Source: Alphaproteobacteria bacterium
Lineage (GTDB): Bacteria > Pseudomonadota > Alphaproteobacteria > VGEJ01
Length of the DNA: 12,350 nt
NCBI GenBank assembly: GCA_016869335.1
Contig: VGEJ01000050.1
Coordinates: forward strand, 1 to 12,350
Direction: 5' to 3'
The position numbers and the translations under genes were made by a program. Positions 5,973-12,350 of this stretch are shown one piece after another. The notes beneath the pieces are model-generated. The model was not told where the DNA came from. It did not search any database and was given only the letters and a program-made list of their open reading frames with translations. The first letter of the stretch is position 1; every line of letters begins with the position of its first letter.

Positions 5973-6334
5973 CAGAAGCTCAATCCTCCCTCGCGGGCGG
6001 CGTCAGCCAGCGCCTGCACCCGACCGTGATAGCGATAGCCGCCGCGATCGAACACCACCGTGGCGACCCCGACCGCCTTGGCGCGCTCCGCGATCATGCC
6101 GCCGACCCGCCGTGCCGCCTCACGGTCGGCGCCGGTCTTGAGGTCGCCGCGCAGGGCCTTGTCGAGCGACGACGCGGCCGCCACCGTCACCCCATGCCGG
6201 TCGTCGATCACCTGCGCATAGATGTTCTTGCTCGAACGGAACACCGAGAGCCGCATGCGGCCCTTGCCGGCTTGGCGCAACCGCCGGCGAGTGCGCTCCG
6301 TGCGCCGTTCGGTGGATGTCGCTTTGTTGCTCAC
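5972..6334 (-). CDS. rplR: 50S ribosomal protein L18
   Basis: L18 binds 5S rRNA and helps dock it in the central protuberance. The 120-residue product has a basic N-terminus (ERRTERTRRRLR), the core RLSVFRSSKNIYAQVIDD, and the C-terminal GVATVVFDRGGYRYHGRVQALADAAREGG block, in which FDRGGYRYHGRV is the family hallmark. The start is the GTG at 6334, five bases after the rplF stop; it yields the expected length and N-terminus and no in-frame ATG lies nearby. The Shine-Dalgarno region is poor (AAGAAG repeats from the rplF Lys tail), so re-initiation after rplF is likely. A longer open frame upstream lies within rplF in another frame and is not real. Confidence 0.96.
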   Translation of the reverse strand: MSNKATSTERRTERTRRRLRQAGKGRMRLSVFRSSKNIYAQVIDDRHGVTVAAASSLDKALRGDLKTGADREAARRVGGMIAERAKAVGVATVVFDRGGYRYHGRVQALADAAREGGLSF

Positions 6335-6339
6335 CGCAC

Positions 6340-6873
6340 TTACTTCTTCTTGCCTACCTTGCGTTCCACGAACTCGCCGACGTAGCGGACTCCCTTGCCT
6401 TTGTAGGGTTCGGGCGAGCGATAGCGCCGGATTCGCGCGGCGACCTCGCCGACCTGCTGGCGATCGATCCCGCTGACGCGGATCGCGGTCGGGCGCTCGC
6501 ACGCGATCGTGATTCCCTCCGGGATCGGGAACTCGACCGGATGGGAATAGCCGAGCTGCAGATTCAGCGTGTGCCCGGCGACCGCGGCGCGATAGCCGAC
6601 GCCGACGATCTCGAGGTCGACGGTGAAGCCCTGCAGGACGCCGTTCACCATGTTGTTGATCAGCGTCCGCTGCAGCCCCCACAGCGCCCGGACGCGGTCC
6701 GAGTTCTCGTGCGGCGTGAGCACCACCCGGCCGTCCGAGACCTCGACCCCGATCTCCTCGATGAGGCGGAGGCTGAGCTCGCCCCTGGGGCCCCTGGCGG
6801 TGAGCACTCGGTCGGCGAGCCCGACGCTCACACCCTTCGGTACGGCCACCGGTTTCCTGCCAATCCGCGACAT
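6340..6873 (-). CDS. rplF: 50S ribosomal protein L6
   Basis: L6 binds 23S rRNA at the base of the L7/L12 stalk next to the sarcin-ricin loop, where elongation factors act. The 177-residue product equals the E. coli length. It begins MSRIGRKPVAVPKGVSV, shows the duplicated L6 fold, and carries the C-terminal signature PEPYKGKGVRY followed by VGKKK. The ATG at 6873 fits the family start; an in-frame ATG eight codons upstream lies inside the rpsH end and is rejected. The rpsH TAG forms the first bases of the Shine-Dalgarno site (TAGGAA). It is eight bases after rpsH and five before rplR. Confidence 0.98.
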   Translation of the reverse strand: MSRIGRKPVAVPKGVSVGLADRVLTARGPRGELSLRLIEEIGVEVSDGRVVLTPHENSDRVRALWGLQRTLINNMVNGVLQGFTVDLEIVGVGYRAAVAGHTLNLQLGYSHPVEFPIPEGITIACERPTAIRVSGIDRQQVGEVAARIRRYRSPEPYKGKGVRYVGEFVERKVGKKK

Positions 6874-6881
6874 CGCCGTTC

Positions 6882-7280
6882 CTACAATACCCCGCACAGC
6901 ACCTCGCCGCCGACGTGGGCGGCGCGCGCTTCCGTGTCCGACATGACGCCGCGCGGCGTCGACAGGATCGAGATACCGAGCCCGTTGCGCACCCGCGGCA
7001 GCTCGACGATCGAGGAATACACTCGCCGCCCGGGTTTGGACACGCGCCAGATCTCGCGGATCACGGGCTCACCATCATAGTACTTGAGCTCGATGCTGAA
7101 CTCGGGCCTGCCGCCCTCCAATTCCTGGCGCTCGAAGCCACGGATGTAGCCCTCGCGGGCGAGCACGGCAAGAACCTCGCCGCGCAGGCGCGAGGCAGGG
7201 CTGCGCACCGTCGGGAAACGATTGCGCTGGGCGTTGCGGATGCGGGTCAGAAGATCTCCGATGGGATCGCTCAGAGACAT
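6882..7280 (-). CDS. rpsH: 30S ribosomal protein S8
   Basis: S8 binds the central domain of 16S rRNA and in E. coli also represses the spc operon by binding its mRNA near rplE. The 132-residue product begins MSLSDPIGDLLTRIRNAQ, has VSKPGRRVY in the middle, and NGLGISILSTPRGVMSD followed by GGEVLCGVL at the C-terminus, all diagnostic for the family. Its length is close to the usual 130-132. The start ATG is nine bases after the rpsN stop, and the TAG of rpsN leads into the Shine-Dalgarno site (TAGGGG). I did not identify an S8-binding mRNA structure near rplE by eye. Confidence 0.98.
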   Translation of the reverse strand: MSLSDPIGDLLTRIRNAQRNRFPTVRSPASRLRGEVLAVLAREGYIRGFERQELEGGRPEFSIELKYYDGEPVIREIWRVSKPGRRVYSSIVELPRVRNGLGISILSTPRGVMSDTEARAAHVGGEVLCGVL

Positions 7281-7289
7281 CTCGCGCCC

Positions 7290-7595
7290 CTACCAGCTCG
7301 ACTTCGTCATGCCTGGAATCCGGCCCATCGACGCCAGGCCGCGCAGCGCGATGCGCGACATCTTGAGTTTACGATGGTAGCCACGCGGTCGCCCGGTGAG
7401 AGTGCAGCGGTTGCGCTGCCGCGTCGGCGAGGCGTTGCGCGGTACTACGGCGAGCTTGAGCCGCGCCGCAAAACGCTCCTCCGGCGCCACCGTGAGATCG
7501 CGCGCGACCGCCTTCAGCCGCTCGAGCTTGGCGCGAAACTTGACCGCAAGCCGCCGTCGCTTCGTATCCCGCTCGATGGCGCTCTTCTTTGCCAT
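7290..7595 (-). CDS. rpsN: 30S ribosomal protein S14, long zinc-free type
   Basis: S14 is a late-assembling protein of the small-subunit head. The 101-residue product is the long (C-minus) form: it lacks the two CxxC zinc motifs of the short 61-residue form. It begins MAKKSAIERDTKRR and ends in the conserved block NRCTLTGRPRGYHRKLKMSR followed by IALRGLASMGRIPGMTKSSW. The ATG at 7595 has GGAG five bases upstream. Longer in-frame starts reach into rplE and are rejected because MAKKS is the family start. It follows rplE by 25 nt. Confidence 0.98.
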   Translation of the reverse strand: MAKKSAIERDTKRRRLAVKFRAKLERLKAVARDLTVAPEERFAARLKLAVVPRNASPTRQRNRCTLTGRPRGYHRKLKMSRIALRGLASMGRIPGMTKSSW

Positions 7596-7620
7596 GCTAA
7601 CTCCGTCCCTAACCCGACGC

Positions 7621-8163
7621 TCAGTTCGCGAACGGCAGCCCGAAACCGGCCAGCAGCTCCTTGGCCTCGGCATCGGTCCGTGCTGTCGTGACGATCACAA
7701 CATCCATGCCGCGCACCTTCTCGACCTTGTCGTAGTCGATCTCGGGGAACACGATGTGCTCCTTGAACCCCAGGGTGTAGTTACCGCGGCCGTCGAAGCT
7801 GCGCGCCGACACGCCCCGGAAGTCGCGCACCCGCGGCAGCGCGATCGTCACCAGGCGATCCAGGAACTCGTACATGCGCTCGCGCCGCAGCGTCACCTTG
7901 CAGCCGATCTGCATGCCTTCGCGCAACTTGAAGTTCGCGATCGACTTGCGCGCCTTGGTGACCACGGGCTTCTGCCCGGCGATGGCGGCGAGGTCGGCTG
8001 CGGCTCCCCCGACCACCTTGGAGTCGCGCGCGCCCTCGCCCACCCCCATGTTGACGACGATCTTGCTGAGGCGCGGCACCTCCATCGGGTTCCTGTAGCC
8101 GAACCGCTCCTGCATGCGGGGACGCACCGTAGTCTCGTAGACCTCCTTAAGGCGCGCCGTCAC
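7621..8163 (-). CDS. rplE: 50S ribosomal protein L5
   Basis: L5 binds 5S rRNA with L18 and forms the B1b bridge with S13 in the small-subunit head. The 180-residue product matches the roughly 179-residue family, with the conserved blocks VPRLSKIVVNMGVGEG (29-44), KPVVTKARKSIANFKLREGM (about 65-84), CKVTLRRERMYEFLDRLV, and GNYTLGFKEHIVFPEIDYDK. The start codon is GTG, preceded by TAGGAG six bases away, whose TAG is the rplX stop. In E. coli the S8 translational repressor site covers the rplE start; whether a similar site exists here was not resolved. Confidence 0.97.
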   Translation of the reverse strand: MTARLKEVYETTVRPRMQERFGYRNPMEVPRLSKIVVNMGVGEGARDSKVVGGAAADLAAIAGQKPVVTKARKSIANFKLREGMQIGCKVTLRRERMYEFLDRLVTIALPRVRDFRGVSARSFDGRGNYTLGFKEHIVFPEIDYDKVEKVRGMDVVIVTTARTDAEAKELLAGFGLPFAN

Positions 8164-8172
8164 GGCAGTCTC

Positions 8173-8496
8173 CTAGGCATCGATCACTTCGCCCGACTTC
8201 TTGGCGTAGCGCACCTTGCGGCCGTCGGTCAGCCAGCGAAACCCGATGCGCGTAGGCTCGCCCGACTTGGGGTCAGCGAGCGCCACGTTCGACAGGTGCA
8301 GGGCCGCTTCCTTTTCGACGATCCCGCCGGGCTGGGCGGCCGAGGGGCGGGTGTGGCGCTTGACTATGTTGACGCCCTGCACGACGACGCGTCGCTCGCT
8401 CCGGTCGACCCGCATGATCTTGCCGCGCTTGCCCTTCTCTCGTCCGGTCAGCACCACCACCGTGTCGCCCCGGCGCAGCCGCAGCTTGTCGGCCAT
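8173..8496 (-). CDS. rplX: 50S ribosomal protein L24
   Basis: L24 is an assembly-initiator protein at the tunnel exit, binding the 5' end of 23S rRNA. The 107-residue product carries a KOW motif near its N-terminus (RRGDTVVVLTGREKGKRGKI, about 8-27), then VQGVNIVKRHTRPS and GGIVEKEAALHLSNVAL, the family core, and ends EVIDA. The ATG overlaps the rplN stop as TGATG and has GGAGG seven bases upstream. The longer frame reaching upstream into rplN is a shadow. The stop TAG is shared with the rplE Shine-Dalgarno site. Confidence 0.97.
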   Translation of the reverse strand: MADKLRLRRGDTVVVLTGREKGKRGKIMRVDRSERRVVVQGVNIVKRHTRPSAAQPGGIVEKEAALHLSNVALADPKSGEPTRIGFRWLTDGRKVRYAKKSGEVIDA

Positions 8497-8864
8497 CACA
8501 GCACCTCCGGCGCCAGCGACACAATGCGCATGTGCTGCTTGGCCCGCAGCTCGCGGGTGACGGGGCCGAAGATGCGTGTGCCGATCGGCTCGCCCTGCGG
8601 GTTGATCAGCACGGCAGCGTTGTGATCGAAGCGGATCGCGCTGCCGTCCGGGCGCCGGATCTCCTTGGCGGTGCGCACGATGACTGCCTTGTGGATGTCG
8701 CCCTTCTTGACGCGGCCACGCGGAATCGCCTCCTTGACGGATACGACGATGACATCGCCGACGGTCGCGGTGCGTCGGCGCGAGCCGCCGAGCACCTTGA
8801 TGCACTCGACGCGCCGGGCACCCGAATTGTCCGCGACGTCGAGGTTGGTCTGCGCCCGGATCAT
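8496..8864 (-). CDS. rplN: 50S ribosomal protein L14
   Basis: L14 sits at the subunit interface (bridges B5 and B8) and binds 23S rRNA next to L19; the silencing factor RsfS docks on it in other bacteria. The 122-residue product is the exact family length, starting MIRAQTNLDVADNSGARRVE and including GDVIVVSVKEAIPRGRVKKGD, RPDGSAIRFDHNAAVLIN, and GTRIFGPVTRELR. The ATG at 8864 overlaps the rpsQ stop (ATGA). An earlier in-frame ATG 26 codons upstream would lie in rpsQ and is rejected on family length. The Shine-Dalgarno sequence is a weak G-run. Confidence 0.98.
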   Translation of the reverse strand: MIRAQTNLDVADNSGARRVECIKVLGGSRRRTATVGDVIVVSVKEAIPRGRVKKGDIHKAVIVRTAKEIRRPDGSAIRFDHNAAVLINPQGEPIGTRIFGPVTRELRAKQHMRIVSLAPEVL

Positions 8865-9124
8865 GCGCCACCCCCGGCCGGACCCGCCGCCGGTGCCGCG
8901 CCGATAACCTCCCAACGCTTGAGCTTGGATATCGGGCGGCACTCCTGGATCCGTACGATGTCGCCCACGCGGTGCTGGTTGCTCCCGTCGTGGGCGTGCA
9001 GCTTCTTTGAGCGCAGGACGATCTTCTTGTAGACCGGATGCACCACCCGGCGGTCGACCCGAACGACCACGGTCTTGTCGCCCTTGTCGCTGATCACGAC
9101 ACCCTGCAGCACGCGTCTCGGCAT
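8861..9124 (-). CDS. rpsQ: 30S ribosomal protein S17
   Basis: S17 is a primary 16S rRNA-binding protein of the small-subunit body with an OB fold. The 87-residue product reads MPRRVLQGVVISDKGDKTVV, then RVDRRVVHPVYKKIV, then the GDIVRIQECRPISKLKRW hallmark. A short Ala/Gly/Pro tail (AAPAAGPAGGGA) extends it beyond the globular domain; the tail is low-complexity and may be disordered. The ATG is ten bases after the rpmC TAG, with TAGGGAG forming the Shine-Dalgarno site. The last four bases overlap the rplN start. Confidence 0.97.
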   Translation of the reverse strand: MPRRVLQGVVISDKGDKTVVVRVDRRVVHPVYKKIVLRSKKLHAHDGSNQHRVGDIVRIQECRPISKLKRWEVIGAAPAAGPAGGGA

Positions 9125-9134
9125 ACCCTGCTCC

Positions 9135-9323
9135 CTACGCCGGCCGTTCGGCCAGCGCCGTCATGACCCGCGCGATGTCGCGCCGCACCGCGCGGATGCG
9201 CGCGGTGTTCTCGAGCTGGCCGCTGGCGCGCTGGAAGCGCAGGTTCAGCGCTTCCTTGCGCAAGGCGCCGAGCTCCTCGCGCAGCTCGTCCGGGCTCTTG
9301 CCGCGGACAGCGCTGATCTTCAT
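9135..9323 (-). CDS. rpmC: 50S ribosomal protein L29
   Basis: L29 is a small helical protein next to the tunnel exit, near L23, where nascent-chain factors dock. The 62-residue product is the typical size and predicted to be two long helices: SPDELREELGALRKEALNLR, then a turn at RASGQLENTARIRAVRRDIARV, the family signature. The ATG overlaps the rplP stop as ATGA and has GGGAG eight bases upstream. Its TAG stop leads directly into the rpsQ Shine-Dalgarno site. Confidence 0.97.
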   Translation of the reverse strand: MKISAVRGKSPDELREELGALRKEALNLRFQRASGQLENTARIRAVRRDIARVMTALAERPA

Positions 9324-9745
9324 GCCCGCGCTCCCTCGCCGGTGCGCGCCACGACGCGGGTGCGAAACGGCAGTTTCGCGGCACCGCGGGCGAAGGCCTC
9401 TTCGGCGATTTGGCGCGACACCCCATCGACCTCAACGATGATGCGGCCGGGCTTGATGCGCGCTGCCCACAGCTCGACCGTGCCCTTGCCCTTGCCCATG
9501 CGCACCTCGGTGGGTTTCTTCGTGATCGGCAGGTCGGGGAACACGCGGAGCCACACCCGGCCCGAGCGCTTCATGTGGCGCGTGACGGCACGCCGGCACG
9601 CCTCGAGCTGGCGCGCGGTCAGACGGCCCGGGTCCAGCACCTTGAGGCCAAACGCGCCGAAGTTGAGCTGGGCACAGCTCGAGGTGTTGCCGTGGATGCG
9701 GCCCTTGTGCGCCTTGCGGTATTGCGTCCGTTTGGGTTGCAGCAT
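9320..9745 (-). CDS. rplP: 50S ribosomal protein L16
   Basis: L16 organises the A-site tRNA pocket of the large subunit and is a late-assembly protein. The 141-residue product begins MLQPKRTQYRKAHKGRIHGN and carries FGLKVLDPGRLTARQLEACR, RVFPDLPITKKPTEVRMGKG and the WAARIKPGRIIVEVDGV block. R82 in VRMGKGKG corresponds to the arginine hydroxylated in E. coli L16 (R81). The ATG lies 16 bases after rpsC, with GGGGA ten bases and AGGA two bases upstream; both spacings are imperfect. The gene overlaps rpmC by four bases. The C-terminal TGEGARA is slightly longer than E. coli. Confidence 0.98.
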   Translation of the reverse strand: MLQPKRTQYRKAHKGRIHGNTSSCAQLNFGAFGLKVLDPGRLTARQLEACRRAVTRHMKRSGRVWLRVFPDLPITKKPTEVRMGKGKGTVELWAARIKPGRIIVEVDGVSRQIAEEAFARGAAKLPFRTRVVARTGEGARA

Positions 9746-9761
9746 GATCCTGTATCCCCGC

Positions 9762-10439
9762 TCAGCGCGCCGCTTGTTCCTGCGTGCGCTTGTCCTGCGC
9801 CATGGGGTCGTGCTCGAGGATCTCGCCCTTGAACACCCATACCTTGACGCCGCACGTGCCGTAGGCGGTGTTGGCCGCGACCTCGCCGTAATCGATGTCG
9901 GCGCGGAGCGTGTGCAGCGGCACGCGACCCTCGCGATACCACTCCATCCGCGCGATCTCGCTGCCGCCGAGCCGACCGGCGCAGTTGATGCGGATGCCCT
10001 GGGCGCCGAGCCGCATCGCCGACTGCACCGCTCGTTTCATAACGCGCCGGAACGCCACCCGGCGCTCAAGTTGCTGGGCGATGTTCTCGGCGATCAGCCG
10101 CGCGTCGATCTCGGGTTTACGGATCTCGACGATGTTGAGGTGCATCTCGCTGTTCGTCATATCCTGGAGCGAGCGCCGCAACCGCTCGATATCGACGCCC
10201 TTCTTGCCGATCACAACGCCGGGACGCGCGGTGTGGAGGGTCACTCGCGCCTTCTTCGGCGGCCGCTCGATCACCACTCGCGAGATGCCGGCCTGGCTCA
10301 GTCGGTCCATCAGGTACTCACGGATGCGCAGATCCTCATGCAGTAGCTTGGCGTACTCCCGCCGCTGGGCGAACCAGCGCGAGTCCCAGGTGCGGTTGAC
10401 GCCGAGGCGCAACCCGATCGGATTGACCTTCTGACCCAT
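9762..10439 (-). CDS. rpsC: 30S ribosomal protein S3
   Basis: S3 lines the mRNA entry channel of the small subunit with S4 and S5 and contributes to mRNA helicase activity. The 225-residue product begins MGQKVNPIGLRLGVNRTWDS, includes the KH domain with GxxG at 78-81 (GKKG) in RPGVVIGKKGVDIERL, and the C-terminal domain with SAMRLGAQGIRINCAGRLGG and GVKVWVFKGEILEHDP. The tail MAQDKRTQEQAAR is short and polar. The ATG lies one base after the rplV TGA, with AAGG six bases upstream. All family blocks are intact. Confidence 0.98.
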   Translation of the reverse strand: MGQKVNPIGLRLGVNRTWDSRWFAQRREYAKLLHEDLRIREYLMDRLSQAGISRVVIERPPKKARVTLHTARPGVVIGKKGVDIERLRRSLQDMTNSEMHLNIVEIRKPEIDARLIAENIAQQLERRVAFRRVMKRAVQSAMRLGAQGIRINCAGRLGGSEIARMEWYREGRVPLHTLRADIDYGEVAANTAYGTCGVKVWVFKGEILEHDPMAQDKRTQEQAAR

Positions 10440-10440
10440 T

Positions 10441-10830
10441 TCAGGCCTTCTCCCGGCGCTCTTCGCGCTCCCGCACCACGACGGTGATGTTGCTGAACGG
10501 CCTGCGGATGCGCGCCATGCGGCCGCGCGCGCGCGGATTCCAGCGTTTCATCACCAACGCCTTGCCTACTGAGGCGCTGGCGACCACCAGGCGATCGACG
10601 TCGAGCTGATGGTTGTTCTCGGCGTTCGCCACGGCCGACTGCAGGACCTTGCGGACATCGCCCGCGATCCGCCGGCGGCAGAACGCGAGCTCGGCCAGCG
10701 CCGCCTCGACCCCCTTGCCGCGGATCAGCGCAGCCACGAGATCGAGCTTGCGCGGCGAGACCCGGAGCGAGCGGCCAACGGCCTGGGCCTCGTCATCGCC
10801 CAGGCGGCGCGGCGTGGCGGGTTTGCCCAT
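10441..10830 (-). CDS. rplV: 50S ribosomal protein L22
   Basis: L22 lines the polypeptide exit tunnel with a long beta-hairpin at the constriction, a site of macrolide resistance mutations and nascent-chain sensing. The 129-residue product has an N-terminal extension (MGKPATPRRLGDDEAQAVGR) like alphaproteobacterial L22, then SLRVSPRKLDLVAALIRGKG, SAVANAENNHQLDVDRLVVA and the hairpin region KRWNPRARGRMARIRRPFSN. No deletion in the tunnel hairpin is evident by eye. It starts four bases after rpsS; the Shine-Dalgarno match (GAGGG) is about 11 bases away and weak. Internal repeats are absent. Confidence 0.97.
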   Translation of the reverse strand: MGKPATPRRLGDDEAQAVGRSLRVSPRKLDLVAALIRGKGVEAALAELAFCRRRIAGDVRKVLQSAVANAENNHQLDVDRLVVASASVGKALVMKRWNPRARGRMARIRRPFSNITVVVREREERREKA

Positions 10831-10834
10831 CGGA

Positions 10835-11113
10835 TCAGGCCCTCTTCACGCGTTTGTCGCCGGCGTGGCCGAAGAACGTGCGGGTCGGCGAGAATTCGCC
10901 GAGCTTGTGTCCGACCATCGTCTCGGTGACCAGGACCGGGATGAATTTGCGGCCGTTGTAAACGCCGAACGTCAGGCCGACGAACTGCGGCAGAATGGTC
11001 GAGCGCCGTGACCACGTCCGGATCACCGTCTTACGCCCCCCCGTGCGCACGGCCTCGCCCTTGCGCAACAGGTGGCCATCGACGAACGGACCCTTCCACA
11101 CCGACCGCGCCAC
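10835..11113 (-). CDS. rpsS: 30S ribosomal protein S19
   Basis: S19 pairs with S13 in the small-subunit head and contacts the large subunit through bridge B1a. The 92-residue product matches the family exactly, with MARSVWKGPFVDGHLLRK at the N-terminus, TWSRRSTILPQFVGLTFGVY in the middle, and VTETMVGHKLGEFSPTRTF followed by GHAGDKRVKRA at the end. The start codon is GTG; AGGGGG lies seven bases upstream and includes the AG of the rplB TAG stop. It is nine bases from rplB and four from rplV. Confidence 0.98.
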   Translation of the reverse strand: MARSVWKGPFVDGHLLRKGEAVRTGGRKTVIRTWSRRSTILPQFVGLTFGVYNGRKFIPVLVTETMVGHKLGEFSPTRTFFGHAGDKRVKRA

Positions 11114-11122
11114 GATCGCCCC

Positions 11123-11950
11123 CTACTTCTGATGCCGCCGCCGCACGATGAAGCGGTCGGTCGCCTTGTTCTTGCGGGTGCGGCAACCCTTGGTCGGCCG
11201 CCCCCAGGGCGTCACCGGATGGCGCCCGCCCGAGGTGCGGCCCTCGCCGCCGCCGTGCGGATGGTCGATCGGGTTCATGGCGACGCCACGCACCACCGGC
11301 CGGCGCCGCTTCCACCGCGTGCGACCGGCCTTGCCGATCGAGATGTTCTTGTGGTCCGGATTCGAGACCGCGCCGATCGTCGCCATGCAGTCGACCCGGA
11401 CCATGCGCTGCTCGCCCGAAGCGACGCGCAGGAGGGCGTAGCCGGCGTCCTTGCCCACGAGCTGGACATAGGAGCCGGCGGCGCGGGCGATCTGGCCACC
11501 ACGGCCGGGCTGCATCTCGACATTGTGGACGATCATGCCGACCGGGATGTTCTTGAGCGGCATGGCGTTGCCGGGCTTGATGTCGACCCGTTCACCCGCC
11601 ACCACCTGGTCGCCGACGTTAAGCCGCTGCGGCGCCAGGATGTAGGCCAACACACCGTCGTCATAGCGCACCAGCGCGATGAAGGCCGACCGATTGGGGT
11701 CGTACTCGATCCGCTCGACCCGCGCCGCGACATCGTACCGCCGCCGTTTGAGGTCGATCGTGCGGAAACGCCGCTTGTGGCCGCCGCCCCGGTGCCACAT
11801 GGTGACGCGGCCGTTGTTGTTACGCCCGCCGGTCTCGGTCAGGCCCACCGTCAGGGCCTTGACCGGCTTGCCCTTCCACAGCCGCGAGCGATCCACCAGT
11901 ACGAGCTGGCGTCTCCCGGGCGTCGTCGGCTTATAGGTCTTAAGCGCCAT
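11123..11950 (-). CDS. rplB: 50S ribosomal protein L2
   Basis: L2 is a primary 23S rRNA-binding protein required for subunit association and for peptidyl transferase activity. The 275-residue product is the usual length, beginning MALKTYKPTTPGRRQLVLVD and carrying GGGHKRRFRTIDLKRR at 55-70. The NPIDHPHGGGEG signature is at 226-237, with histidines 230 and 232 in the conserved loop, followed by GGRHPVTPWGRPTKGCRTRK. All key residues are intact. The ATG follows the rplW TAG by three bases; GGGGA lies about ten bases upstream. It is the longest ribosomal gene in the window. Confidence 0.98.
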   Translation of the reverse strand: MALKTYKPTTPGRRQLVLVDRSRLWKGKPVKALTVGLTETGGRNNNGRVTMWHRGGGHKRRFRTIDLKRRRYDVAARVERIEYDPNRSAFIALVRYDDGVLAYILAPQRLNVGDQVVAGERVDIKPGNAMPLKNIPVGMIVHNVEMQPGRGGQIARAAGSYVQLVGKDAGYALLRVASGEQRMVRVDCMATIGAVSNPDHKNISIGKAGRTRWKRRRPVVRGVAMNPIDHPHGGGEGRTSGGRHPVTPWGRPTKGCRTRKNKATDRFIVRRRHQK

Positions 11951-11953
11951 CGC

Positions 11954-12247
11954 CTAGATCCCCGTCGTCACGTCGAGGCTCTGCCCCTCGGCGAGCGTGA
12001 TGATCGCCTTCTTGTAGTCCGCGCGCTTACCGAGCTTGCCGCGGAAGCGCTTGATCTTGCCCTTGACCCGCACCGTGTTGACCGCCCGGACCTTGACCGC
12101 GAACAGGCCCTCGACCGCGGCCTTGATTTCGGGCTTGGTCGCCGCGCGCTCGACCCGGAACGTCACCTGGCTGTGCTCGGAGCCACGCGTCGTCTTTTCG
12201 GTGATCACCGGACTGCGGATGATCTCGAGCATGCGCAGCCGGTTCAT
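11954..12247 (-). CDS. rplW: 50S ribosomal protein L23
   Basis: L23 sits at the tunnel exit and is the docking site for trigger factor and SRP. The 97-residue product contains MLEIIRSPVITEKTTRGSEH near the start, the rRNA-binding basic loop VNTVRVKGKIKRFRGKLGKR, and the C-terminal ADYKKAIITLAEGQSLDV. The ATG at 12247 overlaps the rplD stop (ATGA); an internal ATG at residue 6 is an alternative. Neither has a good Shine-Dalgarno site, so coupling to rplD favours the first. The N-terminus is short, lacking the Lys-rich lead of some alphaproteobacterial L23s. Confidence 0.96.
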   Translation of the reverse strand: MNRLRMLEIIRSPVITEKTTRGSEHSQVTFRVERAATKPEIKAAVEGLFAVKVRAVNTVRVKGKIKRFRGKLGKRADYKKAIITLAEGQSLDVTTGI

Positions 12248-12350
12248 GCCAAGCGCACCGCGAGCTGCGCAAGCGCCGCCGTCGTCAGCACCAGCCGATC
12301 CCGCCGCAAGACATCGTAGACGTTGAGTCCCTGCGGGGGCAACACATCGA
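12244..12350 (-). CDS. rplD: 50S ribosomal protein L4, C-terminal fragment
   Basis: The last 34 codons and the stop of a gene that enters from the right edge. The visible residues include GLNVYDVLRRDRLVLTTAAL and end QLAVRLA; the LNVYDVLRRDRLVLT block is typical of the L4 C-terminus. L4 binds 23S rRNA, reaches into the exit tunnel, and in gammaproteobacteria represses the S10 operon; the rest of the gene and the operon leader are outside the window. Its TGA overlaps the rplW ATG. The position immediately before rplW confirms the identity. Confidence 0.92.
   Translation of the reverse strand, partial: DVLPPQGLNVYDVLRRDRLVLTTAALAQLAVRLA

Noticed and set aside
2201..6353. Repeated stretch coding GKKK plus stop at the ends of rpsM and rplF
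   Set aside because: The shared bases come from identical Lys-rich C-termini that are normal for S13 and L6, not from a repeat element.
5972..6682. N-terminally extended L18 frame
   Set aside because: The extension is the alternative frame of rplF; the GTG at 6334 gives the family length of 120 residues.
9075..10346. A 423-codon plus-strand open frame opposite rpsQ to rpsC
   Set aside because: It runs antisense to five verified ribosomal genes and shows no family motif; stop-free antisense frames are expected at this GC content.
11072..12319. A 415-codon plus-strand open frame opposite rplB and rplW
   Set aside because: Antisense shadow with His/Asp/Arg-rich composition and no recognisable domain.
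1..12350. Mobile elements, CRISPR arrays, tRNA or rRNA genes, or a novel gene system
   Set aside because: None seen. Coding is continuous ribosomal-cluster sequence with short gaps, no direct-repeat arrays, no transposase or integrase motifs and no cloverleaf-like sequence.

Overview
This window is a GC-rich stretch of bacterial chromosome in which every supportable gene lies on the minus strand. It is the conserved S10-spc-alpha ribosomal protein cluster, read from the right end of the window to the left: rplD (3' end only), rplW, rplB, rpsS, rplV, rpsC, rplP, rpmC, rpsQ, rplN, rplX, rplE, rpsN, rpsH, rplF, rplR, rpsE, rpmD, rplO, secY, adk, rpsM, rpsK, rpoA, rplQ, then the 5' end of a DegP/HtrA-like serine protease gene. 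That gives 24 complete genes and two cut by the window edges.

The order points to an alphaproteobacterium. adk sits between secY and rpsM, rpmJ is absent after secY, rpsD is absent between rpsK and rpoA, and a DegP-type protease follows rplQ. The adenylate kinase has a four-cysteine LID like that of Paracoccus, S14 is the long zinc-free type, and L22 and RpoA read like alphaproteobacterial members. A genus cannot be named from this sequence alone.

Layout: the right part (about 8.5-12.35 kb) is the S10 operon, whose products assemble early on 23S and 16S rRNA. The middle (about 3.3-8.9 kb) is the spc operon, ending in the SecY translocon channel and adenylate kinase. The left part (0.2-2.6 kb) is the alpha operon with S13, S11, RNA polymerase alpha and L17, followed by an envelope protease. 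Most junctions are 0-30 nt or overlap, so translational coupling is expected along most of the cluster. The longest non-coding gaps are adk-rpsM (89 nt) and rpsK-rpoA (78 nt); no stretch of 300 bases lacks a gene.

The best regulatory signal is in the adk-rpsM gap: a good sigma70-type promoter (TTGACT, 17 nt, AATAAT) with a GC-rich discriminator, overlapping a 9-bp inverted repeat and followed by a strong Shine-Dalgarno site for rpsM. It probably gives the alpha operon its own start site. A second pattern is the repeated use of a TAG stop codon as the first bases of the next gene's Shine-Dalgarno sequence.

I found no mobile element, CRISPR array, tRNA, rRNA or novel gene system. The window is an ordinary core housekeeping locus, and the findings are at the level of regulation and gene arrangement.
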